64,000 nucleotides of DNA from Kalaharituber pfeilii (lineage: Eukaryota; Ascomycota; Pezizomycetes; Pezizales; Pezizaceae), in NCBI GenBank assembly GCA_015179045.1, contig WHUZ01000096.1, positions 124,001 through 188,000 of the forward strand. The letters run 5' to 3'. The position numbers were made by a program, and so were the translations under genes. Positions 55,667 to 64,000 of this stretch are shown one piece after another. Each line of letters begins with the position of its first letter. Positions within the stretch are counted from its first letter, which is position 1. A model generated the notes under the pieces. That model made no database searches and was not told where the DNA came from. It worked only from the letters and a program-made list of their open reading frames with translations.

Positions 55667-56055
55667 ATAGGACGCCTCCTCATTTGTTTTCCTTGTCTTT
55701 TTCTGTCATGTATTCCACATAGCAATTCATGTTTGTTTCGAATCGAAGTAGCCGAGGACCATTAGGTACTCTACATGGAATAAAGAATAAGAAGTGACGG
55801 ATAACGGAATTACTCTGCCGCCCAGTCCAGCACCTCCGCCAGCCCCTCCCCTCCCTTTGGCCTCATCATCCCCTCCTCCCCTCCCGGTGGTCTTCTTCTC
55901 CACGTCTCACATTCTTTTATGATATGCTCGTAGGTCTCGAGGGCTTTGCCGCACCATCTGCACTCTGGTGAGTCGTCCTTCCCCATCTGATGTCTCCACT
56001 GTCGCAACCCCTTGTTTCCCAGGATCCCTGCGAGTGTGGCTACTAGCTTCAGTTT
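55667..56055 (-). pseudogene. LINE-A ORF2 3' fragment
   Basis: Minus-strand frame LVATLAGILGNKGLRQWRHQ, SPECRWCGKALETYEHIIKEC (CCHC-type terminal knuckle), ending LAEVLDWAAE and stop at 55810. 5'-truncated. No poly-A or tail 1 is seen at its left, so the 3' end was lost. Confidence 0.75.
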
Positions 56056-56594
56056 GCATACTGGCGGAATCAGACTAGAAGTCCTGAAATTATGTCCGAC
56101 GTGTTTGTTAGTAAGATTTTGCCTTTTCTGAATGCCCCTGTCTTATGGCGGATACATGCACTGAACACTTACTATATATCGCAAATTCAGACATAAATTT
56201 TGAATCAGATTGCAGTCAAGGGGTGCAAGTAGGTAGTTTCGCCCAGATACTGCAGATCGCACAATATTCATTATCCCCTGTCCGATTTATCCCCTGTCCG
56301 GATACTTATTTCTCGGCTAGCATAGGTGATCTGGCCGATGGTATGCTAAGCTGACAGCCTGTATGCAGGTTTACGGTACATGACCCCCCGTAAAAAGAAA
56401 GAATCACCATACGAGTTGTGTATGTGTTACATGAAATTACCCCGCACTGCAGGGGATTAATCGGAACTCTTGGGAAATTGGCACCGCGCTCCAACTCTCT
56501 ACGTGCAGATCAGTAAATAATTCATATCACAGCTCTTTCCCATACTCGGACGGTCCATTCCGCTGCCAGATTGTAGAGAAATACAAAGCGGTGT
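56056..56594. other. Intergenic stretch
   Basis: No feature. Probably contains the native promoter of the following gene, now displaced by the LINE insertion. Confidence 0.35.
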
Positions 56595-56608
56595 AATATC
56601 TGCGACAT

Positions 56609-56855
56609 TTTTTTCTTTCTTTTTTAATCACGTAACCCCGTTTGCAGCGCGAAGCCATAGCAGGGTCCCTGGGCAAGCCCTCAAAGCCCGGAGACAGGCT
56701 TAACAAAGAAATTTCTATCTACACATCCCCGTTCCACCCCCCCCCTCTCCCCTTCTAGAAATCTGATTCCAGAAACTTCCGGACGGTACTTCAGGTATCT
56801 GCATCAGGGAAGCTCCCCTATATCTCTCCACCCCTTCCCCCTCCCCTCTCCTCCA
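56609..56855 (-). mobile_element. Tail-2 LINE fragment inserted at a start codon
   Basis: AATATCTGCGACAT is duplicated at 56595-56608 and 56856-56869. The second copy contributes the AT of the ATG at 56868. The minus strand ends GGGACCCTGCTATGG…CACGTGA-type tail and A-rich run. About 215 nt of 3' UTR is present, much more than in the micro-copies. Confidence 0.85.
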
Positions 56856-56867
56856 AATATCTGCGAC

Positions 56868-59117
56868 ATGTTGACAGGAGTTGAGACCGCTGGAATCGTG
56901 TTGGCTGTTTTCCCACTGTGTATCGAACTTGTCAAGCTTTATGCCAGCGGGGCAGGAACAATTTATGAAATGCGACATCATCACAAAGTGCTTCGAGAAT
57001 TTCACCGGGAGCTAGAAATGGAATCTTGCAAGTTCTATAATTGTCTTCTCAATCTCTTTGAGGATACAATCACTGAAAAAGACTGCAATCGATTGTTCCA
57101 TGACCTTAGAGGAGCAGAGCAGAGGTTGAAAGCAAGGCTTAATAGACCGCATGCGGCGGTAAATTTTATCAATGCTGTCATAGCGATGAACGAGGAATTG
57201 GCAGATCTACAACAAAGCTTTGCGAACCTTGATGAAAGAGTAGCAGATAAGATCACCGGCCAGCGGATGCAAGTCGGAAGCGGAGAGTATGTGAAGGTAA
57301 AGTTTGACTATCCCATACCAAACGCTAGCACACTATGAATCTGCGCAACTTGCTGGGAGAGTACTGACTGATATCTATTAAATCAGCTCTGCAAGCGCGC
57401 AGGGAAAAAACTAAAAAAGCGATTCATGTTAGCGCTCTTAAAAACCGAACATATGGAGCGGATACAACGCATCAGGAACATCAATGACGACCTCGATAAG
57501 CTCGTGAATGGAGCACGGCAATGTGCGGTGAATATCAACGCAACCAAAGCTGATATTTCTGCAATTGGGAACTACTACAAGCGGGTACGAGACAGCGCAC
57601 AATCCATATTCAACGTCCTTAAGAAAAGGGTTCAGACTCCACACCACTGTGAAGATCATGAACATAGCGCCAGTTTGTGCCTGGAGATAAGGAACCCAGG
57701 GCTGAAGCCGCGTGCCATGAGGCTGGACGATCGTAGCACGGCCGCCACAGGCCATTCAACATTACAGTTTAAGATTGTGTTTTGTGTCACCGAAGCAACG
57801 CTGGAGGATGCTACACCTAAACCAGAGCCTACCTGGAAGGAACTAGAAGTTGGACACATCGAAGGTGGGGATGAGGACGGCGAGGAGCAGAACGATGAGC
57901 CACACCGAAGGTTGGTCCCGTTAATCTGCGCAGAGGATGACCTCAATACCTCCGAGCTGGTGCCAGCACCGTGGAAGCTTGCGGGAGAGCGCACAAAGCA
58001 GACCATCTTAGTTGAGCATGGGTTACCGCGGGCCAAGGCATTGGATCACCGGCCGACTACGCCAACAGAACTAGTCAGGTTTGTTGAGACAGTAACCACG
58101 TAAGCGTGTCCAATCGGTTATCGTGGCAGTGATATTGATGATCATGGCATAGTAAATTTACGCAAAAGCTCCTGGGCCATTCGCGAAGTGTTTCATTTGC
58201 AGGCAGAACCGAGGACATCTACAGTCAACCACCGTCCCGTCAACCCACACCCAACCCAAGAAATTGTGATATTGCGGCACCTATTCGACAGGTGAAGAAG
58301 GATTCCAGGGGTGACAATCTGTCCGATGCTGAGGTTCGCGTAATTCATGATTTGTGCATGACAGTCAAGGAATCTGCAACCAGCAGGCAGTGCTTGGGCC
58401 TTCTCAGAGATGATTCGGCACAGAAATATCACCGAGTCTGGTCGATGCCTGTTGGTGGCTGCTTTGGTATAGCAGATAAGCTGCAGTTCTCAACATTGCT
58501 TTTAGGTCCTATCTCTCTTCGGACGCTGCTTGAAACGACCCGTTCACATAAACTGCCGATGAAGGACCGGCTATCCCTTGGTGTCAAGCTTGCATCCTCA
58601 GTCATTCAATTACAGCAAACATGGTGGCTCAATGATCTGTGGAGCAACCGGGATATAATTTTTTTTCGCTGATCCCCATACGAATAATCCCCTCACGGGA
58701 AGCCCTATGGTGATGCATAATCTCAGTTCCACTCTTGCCCTCATCCAACCCCAGCCGCGCGGAGTAGCTTGTCGAAAGAATAAAGTACTGTTCTCGCTCG
58801 GCATAGTACTATTGGAACTTTGGTTCTGGAGGCGCCTAGAAGAGTTCTCTAAAGATGCTGCAGATCTAGAATCAAAGTCGGACTACATTCAGTGGTCTGA
58901 CGTCAAGATATGGGGTACAGCAGCACTAGCGTTCAAGGATTTAGATGACGATGCCCCTACAAAATATAGTGATGCTGTCCGAACATGTTTCTTCGACAAT
59001 ATACCGACAGAGGGTCGGGAATTTACTACTAGGGTGTGGGAGAAGGTTGTTCGTCCCCTGGAGGATAATTTGTTGTCTTATGTTGGAGACAAATCACTTG
59101 GGAGCAGCTTGTGTTGA
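56868..59117 (+). CDS. DUF7580-type fungal protein (one T-run frame lesion)
   Basis: Exons 56868-57296, 57387-58099 and 58207-59117 with GT-AG introns of 90 and 107 bp; the second acceptor is the downstream of two AGs. The N-terminus MLTGVETAGIVLAVFPLCIELVKLY and following helices are typical of this large fungal family. The middle has LCLEIRNPG. The C-terminal part has GPISLRTLLE, LSLGVKLASSVIQLQQTWWL, DLWSNRDIIFF, FSLGIVLLELWF and VVRPLED, the kinase-fold-like end. A run of eight T (58659-58666) breaks the frame after DIIFF. With seven T the sequence reads on as ADPHTNNPL and the exon sum is 2052 nt (683 aa). Function unknown; related proteins occur with HET/STAND loci. Confidence 0.85.
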
Positions 59118-59889
59118 ACATAAAGTGTTTTGAGATGCCAGATAGCACTCACTGCTGCCTCTCCACGGACCGGAGCGGTGGAAGCTGGCAGAACGAATAT
59201 ACCACTGAATGCAAAATTGTGGGTGCGAAAGAAAAGAAGAAGAGATGCTGTGGTATTTTGAGTAGAGTTGCCGGTAATCTTGGATAGTCTGATCCGCAAG
59301 CTTAGTCAGTTTTTGGCTTATTATTATTAGTCATGGGGCCACGAGAACGATTTGGAGGACTATGGTGGATGCACTTTTCTTTCTTACTGCACTGACTCAC
59401 TATCTTTCCTGCGTGCTTGCTTGTTACGCTATTGTCTTGCGCTGTGTTATATGATTCAATTGCTTTGCTGCTATTAGTTCGTAGTCCACCGAGTCCCACA
59501 TCCGGTCATAATGTACATGCAGACATACAGCAGTATCATTCTATACATCCTGCATGTCCACAATGATTTTTTGTATACTTCACATATGCCTCACGTGCCA
59601 CCCTTATCTCCACCGAGTAATGATATAAAAAAAAGAAGAAAAATTGCCTTTCCGAGCTTTTCCTTTTCCAGGTCTGCTGTGAGTCGTGTCTTTGTCTTCG
59701 TGCCTCTGAAGTATTTAGTATCTCTACCACCCCAGTGTGACTTGTTGGGAAGCCTGTGAAGGCCATGAAGCGAAGTATTTCTTGTTGATGCAGAGTACCA
59801 TTACCTATATAGGCAAGCACCATTACCAGTAATAGTTCAGGACAGAGAGGCAGGGTAGTGTCAGTCTACCTAGGAATAGCTGCAAGCAA

Positions 59890-60480
59890 GGTGACATGAA
59901 TTTTAAACAAAAAAGAAAGAAAAAACTGTGGCTGAAAGTTACAGTCAACAATGCAGAACTAATGGCGATAGCAAAGGCATTAGAAGACAAGGAAGAGGAA
60001 CTGCGGCTGGTCACGGAATCCCAGGTAATGATTGGCACTAGAAGGAACCAGCAATACCTGTAGAGTGGCATGGGAGGAACGGGCGGTCAAAGGGCTGAAG
60101 GACCTGGCGGTTGTGTGGGTTAAGGGTAATAAAGGAATAGAGGGCAACAAGGAGGCAGAACAGAGAGGGCAGGGCGGGTATGTACTTACTTACCGTACCA
60201 GCATGTGGTAACCGATGGGGGCATGAGGATGATGGCCAAGAGATGCCGGGCTGAAGAGAGGAACAGGCTCCGGATTGGTTATCAGACCCTCCAACGTTTG
60301 GGCAGACTGACAAGCATATTGGGGGTGATATTGGGTAGAAAGGCGTTGAGGGCGTGGAGGATCAAGGTAGGGAAAGCAGACAGCCCGGAATGCAGATGGT
60401 CCGGGATGGAGTTGGAAACAACGGGCTACATACTGTATGAGACAGGTGCTAGGTTTGGAAGCGGAGATGGCCAGGGGGCT
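59890..60480 (+). pseudogene. LINE-A RNase H/knuckle fragment
   Basis: TVNNAELMAIAKAL, then VVWVKGNKGIEGNKEAE and, in another frame, LRAWRIKVGKADSPECRWSG. Several frames, stops present, the second knuckle cysteine replaced (RWSG). Dead copy. Confidence 0.65.
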
Positions 60481-60715
60481 TGAGGTGAATCGCAAGACCC
60501 CAACAGGCAATGAGGAGAACCGGACTCTCCGGTAGAACTGATGAGATAGGTAGAGAGATGAAGTGTCGTTGTGGTGACGGCGACGGAATGGGTAAAGGGA
60601 AGCTTGGCATGGAAGGCACATGGAGATAAGGGCAGCACGTGAGGCATTCATGGCTATCATATGTATATAGACTTGCTGTACTGTAGTAGATACAATCAAC
60701 AACCTTCTCTTTCAG

Positions 60716-60757
60716 CCAATTGGGCGGCATGCGAACAATATTGAAAAAAAAAAAAAG
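60716..60757 (+). mobile_element. Tail-1 fragment in the right TIR
   Basis: GGGCGGCATGCGAACAATATTG plus A13 interrupts the CTTCTCTT/CTTCTTTTCGC block that is continuous at 10380-10405. Confidence 0.65.
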
Positions 60758-60850
60758 TTTTCTTCTTTTCGCACCCACGCGCACTTGCAGTTCTCACCGG
60801 TCCGGTCCATCGCAAGGCAGTAGTGGATACTATCTGTCTCTCTAACATCG

Positions 60851-61434
60851 TATTCCATATTTTCCTTATTAGCCATTATTAATTAACCTCTCATGGCCCA
60901 TAGGGAGGTCTACGAGTAATGATTTCAAGGAAACAAAATTTCAGGAACATACGCTGGTGAATGGAATTAAGTAACAATTAAGTAACAGTCAAACCTGTCA
61001 TATTGAATAACATCGAGACCGGAGGTTCTATCCAACTAGCCAGGTTATCCGCTTAGACAGGTTTATCATTACATAGGGTCCTAGGGTTGCCAAAAATAAA
61101 TCTTTACCATATTTTTTAGCTGTAAGAACTCTCTCCACTCATATTCAAGCCAATTGTACCCTCTATTGGCCTATCTCTGTTGATTACTACTGAAGTACTA
61201 CTATTCCTGAATATTTTCACTCAGCACTTACGCTACAATACTCATACCAGCACCAAACTTGGTATATATGATTGTGGATACGTGATGATGTGTAAGTAAG
61301 CACATCAGCACTCTAGCTGCTTTGTGTCTAATTTTATAAACAGAGGATCCCTTTGCTCCATTGGGTAAATCTCAGTATATTACACCATGTCATCCTCCGA
61401 TATATGCAAAATGAGGTGCCAAAACTACTGTCCC
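60851..61434. other. Stretch without supported genes
   Basis: A degenerate tail-1 copy without poly-A lies at 60893-60932 (GGCCCATAGGGAGG). Otherwise nothing recognised. Confidence 0.35.
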
Positions 61435-61448
61435 ATGTATAGTTGAGG

Positions 61449-61501
61449 CCCTGCCATGGCGAACAGCTACAAGCGGGGTCACGTGAAAGAAAAAAAAAAA
61501 A
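61449..61501 (+). mobile_element. Tail-2 micro-retroposon, sense, 14-bp TSD
   Basis: ATGTATAGTTGAGG at 61435-61448 and 61502-61515. The body starts CCCTGCCATGGCGAACAG and ends CACGTGAAAG plus A run. The core is identical to 29560-29621. Confidence 0.92.
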
Positions 61502-61515
61502 ATGTATAGTTGAGG

Positions 61516-61779
61516 TGTACCTAAATTTCTGATGTAATTGAACATCTGAGTAACTTGTAATAGTCTTATTTTAACTTATTTGGGCTGGCGCAATATCCCG
61601 GTGATGCGCAAAATCCCAGTGGAACACAGCACAGGTGGAAAATAAGAGGCAATAGATGCCTGTTTCAAAGATACTTGAAGCTTTGGTTGCTGTTGAGGGT
61701 GACAGAATGGCACCGTTCAGCCTCACACTTCTTTGCCATAATGTCTGCCATGCTATGTACTGACAGCAATTCAAGGTAC
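61516..61779. other. Stretch with a B-element scrap
   Basis: 61588-61615 (GCGCAATATCCCGGTGATGCG) matches B ends. No gene. Confidence 0.35.
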
Positions 61780-62471
61780 GAATGAGAGGAGGATAGCGGA
61801 AGACTTGGATGAAGGGTTGGAAAACCATGTATACGGGGAGCAGTGCAAGAGAGCAGGAACGACGGGAGTGGGACTATGGCAAGGAAAGTCAAAGTCCTTG
61901 TACATGGTTATAAGGGCCACCGTGAATGATGCTGAGCTCATGGCCATGGTAAAGGCCTTGGGGATGCAGACGAGGAGATTCTCATACCCACACATTCGAA
62001 GGTAGCCACCGAGAGACTGCGGAGGGTAGCAGAGCACTGACCTTCCGGACGGCGCTGCTTGCCAGGTTAGGGAAGCCTGGGAGGGCAGGGCGGCGAGGGG
62101 CGAGGGGTGAGTGGCGGGATGGATGTGGCTGTTATGTTGGTCAAGGGACGTAAAGGGTTGGAGGGCAACAGGAAGGCAGACAGAGCGGCCAAAATCGGTG
62201 CCCTCCTCCGCTACCAGGACGAGATAGTTACGGAGGCTGGCATTAAGATGGAGGCCAAGGGTCTCAGGGCCAGAGAGAGGGACATGTTGGGCTTGAAGCA
62301 CAGACCCCTGCTGAGGCTAGGAGGTCAGACCGCCACGCTGGTGGGATTGTTGGGGCGGAAAGGCCTCAGAGCCTGGAGACACAGAGTGGGTAGGGCGGAT
62401 GGCCCAGAATGCAGATGGTGCCGGGAGGAAGAAGAGACGATGGAACGTATCTGGAGGAGATGCGAGGCGTG
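61780..62471 (+). pseudogene. LINE-A ORF2 C-terminal fragment
   Basis: RNase H start (GVGLWQGKSKSLYMVIRATVND, AELMAMVKAL) then, after a frame change, AVMLVKGRKGLEGNRKADRAAKIG and the terminal zinc knuckle PECRWCREEEETMERIWRRC. Cut off at the poly-A end of the minus-strand LINE that follows. Confidence 0.7.
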
Positions 62472-64000
62472 GATTTTTCTTTTTCTCATCATTACTCGCC
62501 TGCCGCCCTATGGGCTATGGCGAGGTTAGGTACATAAGAGATAAATAACAGGAAAATAGAAAAGAAGAAGGGAAATTTGTGAAATTAAACGGTGAGTAAG
62601 TCTGATCAAGGCCAGTCCCATCCTTAACGTTCTATCCAGCTCAACAGTTCCGCCAGCGGGTTCCCTTCTCCTTCGCCCATCCCACGAAGGGGTCTCACAG
62701 CGAGTTAGGGAGGCCTGGGAACGCAGAGCGGAGACTGGAGGCCTGGATGTGGCAGTCATGTGGGTGAAAGCACACAAAGGAATACTTGGCAACACGGAAG
62801 CGGATACGGCGGCCAAAATAGGCACATACCGGCAGTATCAGGAAGAAACGGTCACGGAGGCAGGATGGAGACAGCAAGCCAAGGCAAACAGGGCCTTTGA
62901 GAGAAACAGACTAGACATCACCTACAGACCGCTAGAACGACTAGGACACAGGGTCTCCATACTAGCCGGCCTCCTCGGGGGCAAAGGCCTAAGAGAATGG
63001 AAGTCCAAAATCGGAACCGCCGATAGCCCGGAGTGCCATTGGTGCGGCGAAGACACCGAGACCACCCGACACGTTCTGACCCAGTGCAGGGTACAGTATG
63101 GAAACGGAGATGTCCGAGAGGCATCGAGGACCTTTGTCGCCCGAGCAGCGACGACCGGAACGGGTTAGACGAAGACAGAGACAAACTGCTAGAACTACTA
63201 GACTGGGCAGGTCAGTGACGGTGTGATGACGGCTAAACAGCATCCACTGTTTCGCACGGGTACCGGTGTCTAGAGCTGGCGGAACGAAGCCTCAAGGGCA
63301 GCCTCAACAATCAAATGTCAAGAAAAGGGTCTTCAATTGTCTTGTCTGTACGTGTCCATATCTGTCCATGTCTGTATATCCATGCCTGTTGCTGCTTGCT
63401 TGTATCCATGTCCGTTGCTTCCTTGCTTCCTGCTTCCACAGTCCTATCTACATACAATTTATAGACCACCTTCGCCTTCCAACTGAGCCTATACATATCT
63501 CGCTTCTTAATCATAATTTTCTTCCTCATCCCATACATGTGTCATTATGTGGCCCTACCGCTGAGTACCGCTCCGGCCCGCGTATGGCCTTATTCTTTCC
63601 ATCGGTACCGTGGTTACCACCACAACGGAAGCGGAGGATACTGGGCGGGACAGTGGCGGATTGCTCTCTTCAATTTCTTTTCCTCTTTCTTTTTCTTTCT
63701 CTCCTCTTTCTGCTTATCTCATGACTATGTACCTAGACATCGCCATAGCCCATAGCTCGGCAAGCGATTAATGATATTAAAAAAAAAAAAAAAAAAATCC
63801 TTCGCCCATCTTTGGTGGACGGAGTATTGCCTCCAGTCCGCCAGGCCATCTCCTTCTCCATTCCCCGCATCTGTCGCAAATGTGTGTCGTCGTCTCCTTC
63901 TCGTTCCCGCACCACCTGCATTCTGGTCCGTCCGTCTTGCCTAACTTGCAGGGAGCAACTGCGGGAGCTGATGGAGTCGGAGGAGAGATGATAGCAAACT
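62472..64000 (-). mobile_element. LINE-A copy (minus), host of a nested LINE-A
   Basis: At its right it encodes LGKTDGPECRWCGNEKETT, HICDRCGEWRRRWPGG, LRPPKMGEG. After the nested element it resumes MGEGEGNPLAELLSWIER and a stop near 62636. Its 3' UTR and tail 1 (GGTTAGGTACATAAG complement) end at about 62472. The 5' part lies outside the window. Confidence 0.7.
62682..63797 (+). mobile_element. Nested LINE-A 3' copy with 13-bp TSD
   Basis: TCCTTCGCCCATC at 62669-62681 and 63798-63810. 5'-truncated within RNase H (AVMWVKAHKGILGNTEADTA), knuckle SPECHWCGEDTETTRHVLTQC, one frameshift, then DKLLELLDWAGQ and stop at 63218. The ~520-nt 3' UTR ends in tail 1 (63740 on) and poly-A. It defines the complete LINE-A 3' end and shows where the tail-1 micro-copies come from. 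Confidence 0.8.

Larger units (their letters stand above)
59130..60850. mobile_element. Second TIR-A element carrying LINE debris
   Basis: Left end near GCCAGATAGCACTCACTGC … GTGGGTGCGAAAG and right end GTCCATCGCAAGGCAG…ATACTATCTGTC mirror the ends of element A. The inner CACGTG-containing blocks also match. The interior is not A sequence but a plus-strand LINE RNase H piece, and both arms received tail-1 fragments (59613-59640; 60716-60757). Confidence 0.55.

Overview
The window looks like repeat-rich nuclear DNA from a filamentous ascomycete. The evidence is short GT-AG introns (56-136 bp), NACHT-ankyrin and DUF7580-type proteins, Tad-like LINEs, Fot1/pogo, Helitron, hAT, copia and TGTTACGG-type LTRs, and very little unique coding sequence. 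A truffle-like, TE-swollen Pezizomycete would fit, but the species cannot be fixed from the sequence. I found no tRNA, rRNA or CRISPR.

Layout. 1-10516 is a nest of transposons: a TIR element (A) holds a foldback element (B), which holds a hAT-type element, which holds a dead Fot1/pogo transposon, which holds a second B copy, which holds a micro-retroposon and an ORF1-only LINE. An internally deleted copia element with identical LTRs lies at 7418-9823. 13320-17343 (-) is a NACHT-ankyrin (STAND/NLR-type) gene cut in two by a 253-bp solo LTR. 17344-21800 is mostly featureless. 21800-26596 is an ORF1-only LINE split by a 4.2-kb foldback transposon. 26597-33990 is a mosaic of LINE tails, hAT-type MITEs, minisatellites and micro-retroposons. 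34123-38259 (-) is a six-exon C2H2/coiled-coil gene. 38388-42583 is a second large inverted-repeat element filled with satellites and a probable solo LTR. 42698-46352 holds two solo LTRs of one family, the second inside a decayed Helitron (44480-50459, -). 51780-55620 is a tyrosine-recombinase (DIRS-type) retrotransposon. 56868-59117 (+) is a DUF7580-type gene. 59130-64000 is TIR-A and nested LINE-A debris.

How the parts fit. The three host genes all belong to fungal families tied to self/non-self recognition or STAND signalling. Each carries exactly one frame lesion (solo LTR, C-run indel, T-run indel), and its exon sum becomes divisible by three once that lesion is removed. The repeats are driven by two LINE lineages with distinct 3' tails (tail 1, core CGCCATAGCCC; tail 2, core CCTGCCATGGCG). 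Each tail also occurs as tiny insertions of 36-62 bp with 11-15 bp target duplications. These, and the expression layout of the DIRS-type element (an in-frame TAG followed by CAATTA between gag and an ATG-less pol, then an overlapping recombinase frame), are the most unusual signals in the window.
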